Shown: one piece after another, positions 1 to 6,349 of the stretch | Numbering within the stretch: position 1 is the stretch's first letter | Layout of the letters: each line of letters begins with the position of its first letter | Origin: Sphingomonas sp. | GTDB taxonomy: Bacteria; Pseudomonadota; Alphaproteobacteria; Sphingomonadales; Sphingomonadaceae | NCBI GenBank assembly: GCA_013812805.1 | Contig: JACCSV010000314.1 | Location: 1-6,349 of the forward strand | Reading direction: 5' to 3' | Length of the DNA stretch: 6,349 nt | Program-made: the position numbers and the translations under genes | The notes under the pieces: generated by a model | Databases searched by the model: none | Seen by the model: the letters and a program-made list of their open reading frames with translations, nothing else | Told to the model about the DNA's origin: nothing

Positions 1-1627
1 GGATAAGGCCGCTGTGCACGATCGTGTCGGTGCCGCCAGTGTCCCAGATGACGCTCCAGAAAGTCCCAGCCGCATTTGTCGTTGGCAGCGTGTAGATCGT
101 GTCACCGGCGTTATGCACCGACGCGCCATATTTTTCCTGGATGAGAGCGATGTCGAGCGCGCCTGGCCCGGCTTGTCTGCCAAAGGTGAGCGAGCCGCTG
201 CTTGAGCCGTCCGGATGCATCGCCCAGCCGAGGTTGTAGGACATCGTCGTGTAGACGCCCTGATTGAGATCGAAGACCCCATAACTACCCTGCGACGAAT
301 GCACGCCCAGCATGGTTTGGGAGTCGCCGCCATTGTCGTGGGGGTGCGCGAGTCCCAGGCCGTGGCCAAACTCATGAATTAACCAAGCGAAGCCACTGCC
401 CCCGGGCTCAAGGCCACCAGCCGTGTTCCACCCGACGTAGTCGGTTTCGAAAAGGCCGACCCCCGCGTTGATGGTGCCCGGCGCGTAGAAGTATCCCACA
501 GGTTGGTCGGTTTGGGTGGTGACGAGTCTGAATGTCGCCGCAGCGGCATTGTTCGTTATCAAGAACGTCAGATTGGAAACATCCGCAAAGGTCTGCAGCG
601 CCTCCATCGCCTGCTCGATCTCATATGCGGTCCAGCCCAGCGAGGTGACGCCGGCGAACGTCTCGCCGGCCGTGGCGAAATAGACGGTCACCGTATTGGA
701 CGGGAGCCGGGTTCCCCAATCGATGCTGTCAAGCGGGTTCGCATTGGCGAAGTCGATTGAGTCAGTCTGGAGAGTGTAACCGCCAATATGGTTGGGGGCA
801 GCGCCAACCGCGATATGATAGGTGCCACTTTCGGACGCGACGAAGCCGACGCCGGAGCCCAAGTCCACCGACGTGACGTCTTCGTTGTACGCGACCACGA
901 TGCCATCCGGACCGTACACCGTAAGTACCGTATCCAGCTCGCCTGCGGGGATGGGGCCGTCGAGCGTGTCGTAGCCAATCCCGCCGGCAAGGTTGAAGGA
1001 GTAATACATGCCTTCAACGAGCGTGACTGCATACATGTCGACGTCACCGGAGGTCTCGACAAAACCATAGGTCAAAGCGTCGGCTGCGATCGCTACCCCG
1101 GCGCCGATTGTGCCGCCGACCAAGTCGGCGCCCATCTGCCGAACCGCCAGCGTATATTGTCCAGTCAACCCGGTGGCCGGGTATGCGGCGGCGCTGATCT
1201 GATAGGTGCCCGACTGGGTCGCGGTAAACGTCAGAAGGGAGTGGGTGCCGATGCCGCCGTCGTCGTCGTTCGCGACCTCTGCTCCAGCGAATTTCAGCGA
1301 AAGGATTGGATCAATAAGCGAATTGAGGCCGCTCCCCACTAGCGAGAAACTGTAGGTCTGGCCGGCGACAAGGTTGATGTTGAAGAGATCAACGTCCCCA
1401 GGGGTGTTGACCCCGGCGGTCACGGTTGCGCCGGGCGAGATGGTGGTCGTCGGCTCGTCGGCGGCAGCGCTCGTAACCGCCGTTTGCGAACTACCCTCGT
1501 AGGTGTGGCTGCCATGCACATAGGGAGCAGGCTTTACCGAATCCGCGGGCACAGTCACCGCGCCAGATTTGCCTTGAATCAACTCTGCAAATGAGCTCGC
1601 GCCACGCGCTTTAAGACCAGCTACCAA
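1..1627 (-). CDS. Serralysin-like (M10B) secreted zinc metalloprotease with two N-terminal PPC domains; 3' end beyond left edge
   Basis: This is an extracellular zinc endopeptidase of the serralysin family; 542 codons are visible and there is no stop in the window. The metzincin motif HEFGHGLGLAHP lies at residues 418-429, with zinc ligands His418, His422 and His428 and catalytic Glu419. A Met-turn follows (TTMSYN, Met462, with Tyr464 as the expected fifth ligand). From about residue 490 the serralysin C-terminal domain begins (DIALIQEKYGA, then GDTIYTLP). Residues about 58-165 and 180-290 are two related beta domains of PPC type, each opening with GDVD and ending in SGTY plus YTL. There is no Sec signal peptide, as expected for type I secretion, whose C-terminal signal would lie off the left edge. 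The start is inferred as TTG at 1625-1627: the frame has a stop at 1658-1660, no ATG or GTG lies between, and GGAGGGG sits 10 nt upstream. A later GTG near codon 23 is the alternative. The family call is firm; the start is moderately sure. Confidence 0.93.
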   Translation of the reverse strand, partial: MVAGLKARGASSFAELIQGKSGAVTVPADSVKPAPYVHGSHTYEGSSQTAVTSAAADEPTTTISPGATVTAGVNTPGDVDLFNINLVAGQTYSFSLVGSGLNSLIDPILSLKFAGAEVANDDDGGIGTHSLLTFTATQSGTYQISAAAYPATGLTGQYTLAVRQMGADLVGGTIGAGVAIAADALTYGFVETSGDVDMYAVTLVEGMYYSFNLAGGIGYDTLDGPIPAGELDTVLTVYGPDGIVVAYNEDVTSVDLGSGVGFVASESGTYHIAVGAAPNHIGGYTLQTDSIDFANANPLDSIDWGTRLPSNTVTVYFATAGETFAGVTSLGWTAYEIEQAMEALQTFADVSNLTFLITNNAAAATFRLVTTQTDQPVGYFYAPGTINAGVGLFETDYVGWNTAGGLEPGGSGFAWLIHEFGHGLGLAHPHDNGGDSQTMLGVHSSQGSYGVFDLNQGVYTTMSYNLGWAMHPDGSSSGSLTFGRQAGPGALDIALIQEKYGASVHNAGDTIYTLPTTNAAGTFWSVIWDTGGTDTIVHSGLI

Positions 1628-1637
1628 GGTTTTTTCA

Positions 1638-1644
1638 CCCCTCC
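1638..1644 (-). promoter_or_regulatory. Ribosome binding site of the metalloprotease (supports TTG start)
   Basis: The minus strand reads GGAGGGG here, 10 nt before the in-frame TTG at 1627. A GTG overlapping the end of this site is out of frame and meets a stop (TAG) after four further codons, so it is not the start. This site decides for the TTG start. Confidence 0.6.
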
Positions 1645-1729
1645 GAACAGTATAGGCCTAGTTCACCAGCGAGCTGTCAGGTGGCTGACTCAGAATGCAT
1701 TTGTCTCGGACAGATTATCAGGCCAGGCC

Positions 1730-1774
1730 ACCAAATGTTGGTATCTTGCTGTCCGCCCCCGCCAAATTTTGGCG
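1730..1774. promoter_or_regulatory. Pair of similar palindromes, candidate operator upstream of the metalloprotease
   Basis: ACCAAATGTTGGT (1730-1742) has 5-bp arms, and CGCCAAATTTTGGCG (1760-1774) has perfect 7-bp arms around a single T. They share the core CCAAAtnTTGG and their centres (1736 and 1767) are 31 bp apart, close to three helical turns. They lie about 100-150 bp upstream of the protease start. A -10-like GATAAT (minus strand, 1714-1719) sits just downstream of the first palindrome, without a convincing -35. What is seen is two alike dyads at helical spacing; a role as a repressor or activator site is inference, and no regulator gene is in the window. Confidence 0.35.
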
Positions 1775-1936
1775 AAGGCAGTCACCGCAACGTAGCCTAG
1801 TGCTGCTGTAGCTCGATGAAGCGCGCCCGCTTCTACTTCGGTCGACCACTTGCTCCCCTCCGCGCCTGAACCAACTCACAAATCATGCGCCGAAAGCTGG
1901 ACGATGGCGAAGCGGAAACGGTAACGAGTCGCGCAC

Positions 1937-2017
1937 GACATTAGCCACTCCGTCGCGCCTTCCAGCGCCTAGCCCAAGTGCCCCTGCTGTAACCCCTTGA
2001 GCGCAGCCGCTAATGTC
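1937..2017. repeat. 9-bp inverted repeat in the intergenic region, possible remnant of a dispersed element
   Basis: GACATTAGC at 1937-1945 is repeated in inverted orientation as GCTAATGTC at 2009-2017, with 63 bp between. The right copy is followed by AAGCGGAC at 2029-2036. From memory, similar strings (AATGTC close to AGCGGAC) are scattered between genes in sphingomonad genomes, so this may be a decayed copy of a dispersed repeat. That resemblance is recollection, not a search result, and a 9-bp match at this distance could be chance. Confidence 0.25.
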
Positions 2018-2044
2018 TCGAATGGTTGGAAGCGGACGCGGCAG

Positions 2045-3430
2045 CTAGTTCACCCTCGTGCCGCGGAAGCCATCAAGTACAAGGCCGGTCGCCTTTCCGT
2101 CGGCTCCGATTACAAACTCGGCCGGCATCCAGAAGGGGCGGACAATGAACTTCGTCGAACTGATCGAGACGTACGGAGAGGCGGGGTAGCCGCTCGGATA
2201 TTCGGCCTGGATGTGGCCGTCTTCCGTCGTAATCGTGACGGTGCTGTTCGGGACGTAATACTCGGGCCCGAACTTGTAGGTCCCCACCAGCCGTTCCGCT
2301 TCGGCGGAGGTGAGCGGCTCCGGCCGCAGCGCCGGCATCGGCTCAGGCGGAAGTCCAAAGTAGATGGCTCCCACGCCACGGGCGACCGGCGTGGTGACCG
2401 AATTATAGGTGTTCGACAGAACGACGACGGTGACGTCCTCATTCACATAATGGTCAAGCTGCGCCGCCCAGCCCGGGGACCTACCGTTGAGGTGATGGAT
2501 TTCCTTTCCGTTCGCTTTCGTCATGAACCAGCCGTAGCCTGCATTCGGGCTGTGCTTGGTGAACAGCGCTGAACGACTGCCCGGACTTAGCAGGCTCTCA
2601 CCGTGCACCGCGCGCACGAAGCGGACCAGGTCGCTCGCGGAGGAATAGAGAGAGCCGTTGCCCGTCTTCACCGTCCAATCGAGGTATTGGCTTCTCTGCA
2701 GACCCAACGGGCCTCGAGGCGCGTAGCCGTCCGCGAGCCCCGCGATGATATCGGTCATGTTTGAACGGTGGCCAGTCTCGCGAAGAACTAACGGGCCGAG
2801 GATCTCGCGGTTGATGAACTCTCCGTAGCTCTGACCGGAGACGCGCTCGATGATGTGGGCAAGGAGGTTGTAATTGGAGTTGCTGTATTCGTACTTCGTG
2901 CCAGGCGTGAACCCCAGCGGCTTGTCGTTGAAATAGGACACGAGTTCAGCCGTCGAATGCGGCTTCATCTGAAGCTGCTCGTACTCTGGGAAATCATTTA
3001 TGTTCGGAATGCCAGAACCATGGGACAGAAGGTGGTGCACGGTGAGCTTCTCGCCGTTGGGATAGTCAGGCAGCAGTTTGGATAGCGGCGCGTTCAGGTT
3101 GACCGCTCCGCGCTGGACGAGGAGCATGATTGCGGCGGAAGTGAAGGGCTTTGACAGCGAGGCGATCTGGTAACGGGTCCAGGGCGTGCTCAGAACGCGC
3201 TGTTCGATGTCGGCATAGCCGAACCCTCGTGCGACCCGAACTTCGCCACGTTCGGCGACCAAAATGGCGCCCGCAAAATTGTTAGTCTGCACAAGCGGAG
3301 CCACGTAGCTGGCGATCTTCTGATCCAGCGTTTCCGCTTGTGCCGCTTGTACCGCCTGGGCTGTTGCGGGCGTGGTTGGGTCCAGGATGTTTGCAAGTCC
3401 AATCGCTAAAGCAATGTCGAATGGGCGCAT
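2045..3430 (-). CDS. Exported serine hydrolase, class C beta-lactamase / penicillin-binding-protein-like family
   Basis: A 461-residue protein of the beta-lactamase superfamily (Pfam Beta-lactamase type), whose members act as esterases, DD-peptidases, D-amino-acid peptidases or beta-lactamases; the substrate cannot be read from sequence. The nucleophile motif SLSK is at residues 91-94 (Ser91, Lys94), and the second motif YSN at 172-174, within KYEYSNSNY. The third motif region reads HHLNGRSPGW (322-331), where the usual HxG or KTG appears as LNG with a histidine just before it. Residues about 360-461 form a separate beta-rich C-terminal domain, common in such hydrolases. The N-terminus has a short hydrophobic stretch and an AQA site near residue 24, a weak Sec signal peptide. 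ATG at 3430 is chosen because GGAG lies 6 nt upstream; a GTG at 3442 in the same frame overlaps that site and lacks its own. It is a single-gene unit with a BlaI-like operator upstream, which would fit induction by cell-wall-active compounds. Confidence 0.9.
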   Translation of the reverse strand: MRPFDIALAIGLANILDPTTPATAQAVQAAQAETLDQKIASYVAPLVQTNNFAGAILVAERGEVRVARGFGYADIEQRVLSTPWTRYQIASLSKPFTSAAIMLLVQRGAVNLNAPLSKLLPDYPNGEKLTVHHLLSHGSGIPNINDFPEYEQLQMKPHSTAELVSYFNDKPLGFTPGTKYEYSNSNYNLLAHIIERVSGQSYGEFINREILGPLVLRETGHRSNMTDIIAGLADGYAPRGPLGLQRSQYLDWTVKTGNGSLYSSASDLVRFVRAVHGESLLSPGSRSALFTKHSPNAGYGWFMTKANGKEIHHLNGRSPGWAAQLDHYVNEDVTVVVLSNTYNSVTTPVARGVGAIYFGLPPEPMPALRPEPLTSAEAERLVGTYKFGPEYYVPNSTVTITTEDGHIQAEYPSGYPASPYVSISSTKFIVRPFWMPAEFVIGADGKATGLVLDGFRGTRVN

Positions 3431-3436
3431 GTGCTG

Positions 3437-3440
3437 CTCC
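3437..3440 (-). promoter_or_regulatory. Ribosome binding site of the serine hydrolase (decides ATG over GTG start)
   Basis: The minus strand reads GGAG, 6 nt before ATG at 3430. An upstream in-frame GTG at 3442 would add only four residues (reading M-E-Q-H), overlaps this site and has no purine-rich site before it. Confidence 0.6.
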
Positions 3441-3463
3441 ACAAAGTGTCACCGGAAAAGGCG

Positions 3464-3505
3464 CTACAGTTGTAGTGCTACATTTGTAGCCCCATTACAA
3501 CTGCC
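3464..3505. promoter_or_regulatory. BlaI/MecI/CopY-type operator: two TACAnnTGTA palindromes plus a partial third
   Basis: Box 1 is CTACAGTTGTAG (3464-3475) and box 2 is GCTACATTTGTAGC (3477-3490, perfect 6-bp arms around TT). Their centres are 14 bp apart. A partial third box, TTACAACTGCC (3495-3505), repeats most of box 1 in inverted orientation. The core TACAnnTGTA is the known recognition form of winged-helix repressors of the BlaI/MecI/CopY family, which control beta-lactamase and penicillin-binding-protein genes. The boxes fill the gap between the GTPase stop and the serine hydrolase start, 34 bp or more before its ATG, and probably overlap its promoter. A TTGTAA on the minus strand (3495-3500) could be a -35, but I see no good -10. 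The match to the operator form is direct; regulation by BlaI is inferred. Confidence 0.7.
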
Positions 3506-3511
3506 CGGACG

Positions 3512-5044
3512 TTAGCCTTTTACCCCTTGGGGCTCCTCCTGAAGCTGGGGTTGATGCGGCAATGGATCCGTCGGCTCGAACAGATCAGCAGCTTCGGGAT
3601 AGAATCTACCCAGCAAGCGCCCTGCCGCCCGACCGAGCAACTCTTCGAGCGGGGCCATCACCGCGTCCGGTTGCGTGTCACGCGCGCGGCTCCAGACGGA
3701 GTGGATCGCCCGTCGATCCGCGGCCACCTCTTCGGCCACCGCACCCTGCCAGTGAGCCGGATGCTCGCCTTCCTCCCATTCGCCCCGGCCTCGGCCGAAA
3801 TGGGCCACGGCCAGGTATCGCAGCAGCGCCGATTGCGCCAACCCCACGAAAAACTCCTCGGACCAGCGGACGGAGTTGCTGTCGTCGCCGCGCACCAGGT
3901 TGAAGCCGTGAGCAGCCGAGCCCGCTCCCAAGGCGCCAAGAATACCACCAACAATCATGCCCGCGCCCAACGTCAATCCGCCCGCAGCAGCATCCGCGGC
4001 AAGGCCTCCAGCGGCGCCTGAGAGAAGCCCGCCCAGCATCGCTGCGACCCCCTCCCGTGCAGGGCCTGCTTCGGTGTAGTCGTCCCGCATCCGCTTCAGA
4101 ACTTCCTGAGCGGCGCGTCCGGACAGGCCGTGCAGCTCGATCAGTCGATCGGTCGACTCGCGAATTGCCTGATCCACCCGCTCGCCCAGCCGGCCCATCG
4201 CGCGCTTCGCTTCGGGCGAAGCGTCGCTGCCCGACGGGTTGACGACGGCGCCGCGCACCCGGTCGTGCCACTTGCGATCGCCAATTTCCTCGCGGTCACA
4301 GGCAACCGCGGCGAGCTGGCTAGCGAGTGCACGCATCGAAGCCCGGAAGCGCCCGAGGTTGCGCGTCGTCCAGGCGGCGATCAGGCCGCGCATGGCTTGT
4401 TGTTGCTGCTCATTGAGGAGCGGCGTGATCGCGTGCAGCAATGTGCGCTCCTGCACCCAGCAGCGTGCAAATGCATCGAGCGTGAGCGTGCCTCGCACCA
4501 GCCCGGTCGAGGCAAGATGCTCTGTCCAACGCTGCTCTTCGGCATGGCCATCCTCGCGCGGCGGCCCGGTCTGGTTGAGGAGCAGGACGATCGGTTTGCC
4601 GACCCAGGCCAGCACCTCCATTTCCAGTGACACGTAGGCGGCACCGGCTGGGTCCTCGCTGGCATTGACCAGATAAAGGATGATGTCCGCCTCCTCGCGG
4701 GCATTGCGCACCGCCTGCTGACTTGACCACAGCGGCCGATCGCGGAAACGGTCCCAGACCTGGCTCAGGAACCAGCCGATCGGATTGCCGGAAGAGCGCA
4801 GCCGGGCGACCAGCCGCGCGGTGTCGCCAAAACCGGGCGTGTCCCAAAGCATCAGCGTGTGGGGGCCCTCCTGCAGCATGACGTAGCCGGTCGCGACCTC
4901 GGTCACATGCGCTGCGTCCCGCACTTCGCCGACGTCCTGCTGAAGCAGGGTGCGGACGAGCGTCGTCTTGCCGGCGTTGGTGTGGCTGATCAGGCTGAGG
5001 TTGATCGTCTCCGCCGCGGGCGGGGGTGGAGGCTCCGTGCTCAT
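3512..5044 (-). CDS. GTPase/DUF3482 domain protein
   Basis: A 510-residue protein with an N-terminal GTPase domain and a helical DUF3482-like C-terminal part; cellular role unknown. The P-loop is SHTNAGKT (20-27, Lys26), with Ser in place of the usual first Gly. Switch II is WDTPGF (67-72). A VNAS strand end (126-129) precedes the expected base-recognition loop, which reads NQTG (157-160) instead of NKxD, so guanine specificity needs a test. Residues about 333-380 are a Gly/Ala-rich, glycine-zipper-like stretch (LGGLLSGAAGGLAAD, then GGILGALGAG) that could insert into or lie on a membrane. The N-terminus is proline-rich (PPPPP at 5-9) and the last 20 residues are Pro/Gln-rich. It starts at ATG 5044 within the stop of the DUF2868 gene (ATGA) with no clear ribosome binding site, so translation is probably coupled. 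DUF2868 and DUF3482 genes are known neighbours, which supports both calls and implies a shared complex. Confidence 0.88.
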   Translation of the reverse strand: MSTEPPPPPAAETINLSLISHTNAGKTTLVRTLLQQDVGEVRDAAHVTEVATGYVMLQEGPHTLMLWDTPGFGDTARLVARLRSSGNPIGWFLSQVWDRFRDRPLWSSQQAVRNAREEADIILYLVNASEDPAGAAYVSLEMEVLAWVGKPIVLLLNQTGPPREDGHAEEQRWTEHLASTGLVRGTLTLDAFARCWVQERTLLHAITPLLNEQQQQAMRGLIAAWTTRNLGRFRASMRALASQLAAVACDREEIGDRKWHDRVRGAVVNPSGSDASPEAKRAMGRLGERVDQAIRESTDRLIELHGLSGRAAQEVLKRMRDDYTEAGPAREGVAAMLGGLLSGAAGGLAADAAAGGLTLGAGMIVGGILGALGAGSAAHGFNLVRGDDSNSVRWSEEFFVGLAQSALLRYLAVAHFGRGRGEWEEGEHPAHWQGAVAEEVAADRRAIHSVWSRARDTQPDAVMAPLEELLGRAAGRLLGRFYPEAADLFEPTDPLPHQPQLQEEPQGVKG

Positions 5045-6349
5045 GCAGTCGCGCCGCGCAGGAGCGCCTGCTCAAGAGCCCGCCCAGCCTCAAGGTTCGC
5101 CGGGCCGTCGAGGCTCACCGCAATCGGGTCGGTCCTGGAAGGCGCGAGCACCAGCCGCCAAGCCTGCAATCGCTCATCCACTCGGCGGGGGGCGGAGCCG
5201 AGGCCGTGCAGCGTTCGCATCAAGGAGCTGTCGTCGAGCAGTACCGTCATCTCGACCATCTCGCCGAGCCGCTCACGAACGCTTGTGGCCACTGCGCCAT
5301 GGTTCTCCGACTCCGGAGTCGATGCCATGTTGAAGAGCAGAATGAGCTGGTCCGCGGTGGCGAGCTGATTGCCTCGCGCCGCCAGCCACTCGTCCTCGCC
5401 GCCATAGGCTACCGCCCGATCCACTTCGACCTTCGTCCTATCGCCCAGTGCCTCCACCAGCAGGCGCTTGAGCCGGTCTTCAGCTTGGCTGGCAAGCTCT
5501 AGGCCGTAGGGAATGACCCGGACCGTTCGCCCTTGGCCGGAGGCGTCGCGCAACACGCGGCGGGCGTAGAAATCCTCCAGCACCGGCAGCCGCCGCCGCA
5601 TGCGGATGCTTTGGAGCCAGTTGCCAAGCGCGAGGAGCAGACGAGGCAGAACCACGAACAATGCCGCGGTGACCATCCACAGGTAAAGCCAGTCGCCCGC
5701 GTTCTCGCCGGTCCCGCGCAATTCGCGCAGCCGCTCGAGGGTCGGCAGCGATATTCCCGTAAGAGCACTTGCCGGACCGAGCACGACCTTGAGCAAGGCT
5801 GCGATTTCCGCCTCCGCACCCGTCCACGTCCCGGCCCAGCCCGCCGTATATTCGGCGGTGTAGCGGGCACGGGCAAACATGCCGGCAATGATGCCGACGG
5901 CGAAGGTTGCGGCGCTCAGGTGCAGCGTCCGCCTGGCGCGGGCTTCAGTCAGGGGCGTTGCTGCAGCAACCCAGTCGGAACCGAAGCGGGTGACTGCCCG
6001 CTCAAGGGTAGGGTGGCCCGCAAGGTGGGCACTTGGCGGACGCAATATCCAGCTGACCAGGCCCCGGCCCTGAGACGCGCGGCTGCGACCGCCGACAGCC
6101 CGGCGACCCCTGTCGACCAGCAGCCACGCATAGACGGCCACGTTCCAGACCAGCATTCCAAGCAGTGGAAAGGCGAGGATATTCAGCCGGTCGCCTTCGA
6201 TCGCGTTGGTCGCGAGGCCGATCACAAGTGCCGCGAGCGGGAGTAGCCAGTTCAGCGCTGGCGGCCAGCGGGCAAGCGTTCGAGCCCGTTGGAGCATTGG
6301 GTAGCGAGCAACCAGCCGGTCGAGCGCAAGACCGGCGCGCCGGCTGAGG
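5041..6349 (-). CDS. DUF2868 domain membrane protein; 5' end beyond right edge
   Basis: A multi-pass inner-membrane protein of unknown function, partner of the GTPase that follows. Counting from the first Met in the window (ATG at 6297, 418 residues to the stop), hydrophobic segments lie at about 14-32 (LNWLLPLAALVIGLAT), 38-62 (LNILAFPLLGMLVWNVAVYA), 128-142 and 201-225. A basic stretch (RMRRR, about 232-236) then leads into a soluble C-terminal domain of about 180 residues, probably cytosolic. The LNILAFPLLGML signature after the first membrane helix is what I recognise as DUF2868. The Met at 6297 is probably internal: it has no ribosome binding site, and the frame stays open upstream to the edge as plausible protein (RAGLALDRLVARYP), so the gene is taken as 5'-partial. 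It overlaps the GTPase gene by four bases and forms an operon with it. The promoter is not in the window. Confidence 0.85.
   Translation of the reverse strand, partial: LSRRAGLALDRLVARYPMLQRARTLARWPPALNWLLPLAALVIGLATNAIEGDRLNILAFPLLGMLVWNVAVYAWLLVDRGRRAVGGRSRASQGRGLVSWILRPPSAHLAGHPTLERAVTRFGSDWVAAATPLTEARARRTLHLSAATFAVGIIAGMFARARYTAEYTAGWAGTWTGAEAEIAALLKVVLGPASALTGISLPTLERLRELRGTGENAGDWLYLWMVTAALFVVLPRLLLALGNWLQSIRMRRRLPVLEDFYARRVLRDASGQGRTVRVIPYGLELASQAEDRLKRLLVEALGDRTKVEVDRAVAYGGEDEWLAARGNQLATADQLILLFNMASTPESENHGAVATSVRERLGEMVEMTVLLDDSSLMRTLHGLGSAPRRVDERLQAWRLVLAPSRTDPIAVSLDGPANLEAGRALEQALLRGATA

Larger units (their letters stand above)
1628..2044. other. Intergenic region between serine hydrolase and metalloprotease
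   Basis: These 417 bases carry no supported gene. The region holds the ribosome binding site and the paired palindromes described separately, and two weak -10-like hexamers on the minus strand: GATAAT at 1714-1719 and TATACT at 1649-1654. The latter is so close to the ribosome binding site that it would give almost no leader. No GC-rich stem followed by a T tract is visible downstream of the serine hydrolase stop. The part from about 1800 to 2040 has short open stretches but nothing I recognise. Confidence 0.6.

Noticed and set aside
788..1342. 184-codon open frame on the plus strand
   Set aside because: It is antisense to the metalloprotease, whose frame shows clear PPC domains; the plus-strand translation has no recognisable motif.
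1649..1654. TATACT as the -10 box of the protease
   Set aside because: It is a good hexamer, but the transcript would start at the ribosome binding site and no -35 is seen at the right distance; kept only as a note.
1998..2010. GC-rich dyad near the end of the serine hydrolase unit as a terminator
   Set aside because: The arms are only about 4 bp with mismatches, and there is no T run downstream.
1997..2572. 191-codon open frame on the plus strand, starting in the intergenic region
   Set aside because: Most of it is antisense to the serine hydrolase C-terminal domain; it has no family features and looks like a high-GC shadow.
3515..3535. CCCC-TT-GGGG dyad at the end of the GTPase gene as a terminator
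   Set aside because: The loop would be only two bases, the dyad lies inside the coding end and no T tract follows on the minus strand.
4410..5093. 227-codon open frame on the minus strand in another frame
   Set aside because: It overlaps the GTPase, whose own frame carries the P-loop and DTPG motifs; the composition is Arg/Gly-rich as in frame-shifted shadows.
5533..6246. 237-codon open frame on the plus strand
   Set aside because: It lies opposite the DUF2868 gene, whose frame has coherent membrane helices; the plus-strand product is low-complexity and unrecognisable.

Overview
The window is GC-rich DNA of a Gram-negative bacterium, most likely an alphaproteobacterium and perhaps a sphingomonad. 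This rests on base composition, a repeats-in-toxin type (serralysin) protease of the kind common in that group, and the other gene families present; no rRNA or other marker fixes the taxon. All four genes supported here lie on the minus strand, so the window reads biologically from right to left. I see no tRNA, rRNA, CRISPR array or intact insertion sequence.

Right half (3512-6349): a tightly coupled pair. The upstream gene encodes a multi-pass membrane protein of the DUF2868 type and runs off the right edge. The downstream gene encodes a GTPase of the DUF3482 type and starts inside the stop codon of its partner (ATGA overlap). The two families are known as neighbours, but their function is not established. 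The layout suggests a membrane protein with a cytosolic GTPase partner.

Middle (2045-3511): a periplasmic or exported serine hydrolase of the class C beta-lactamase / penicillin-binding-protein-like family with a small C-terminal beta domain. Its 81-bp upstream gap holds two adjacent TACAnnTGTA palindromes and a third partial copy. This is the signature of a BlaI/MecI/CopY-type repressor operator, although no repressor gene lies in the window.

Left (1-2044): a 417-bp gap, then the first 542 codons of a secreted zinc metalloprotease (serralysin, M10B, type). It carries two pre-peptidase C-terminal (PPC) beta domains in front of the catalytic domain and probably starts at TTG. Its C-terminal calcium-binding repeats and secretion signal lie beyond the left edge. 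The gap holds two similar short palindromes centred 31 bp apart, which could be an operator for the protease.

The three transcription units have no evident shared pathway. The most informative new points are the BlaI-like operator on the serine hydrolase, the paired palindromes upstream of the protease, and the DUF2868-DUF3482 pair of unknown role.
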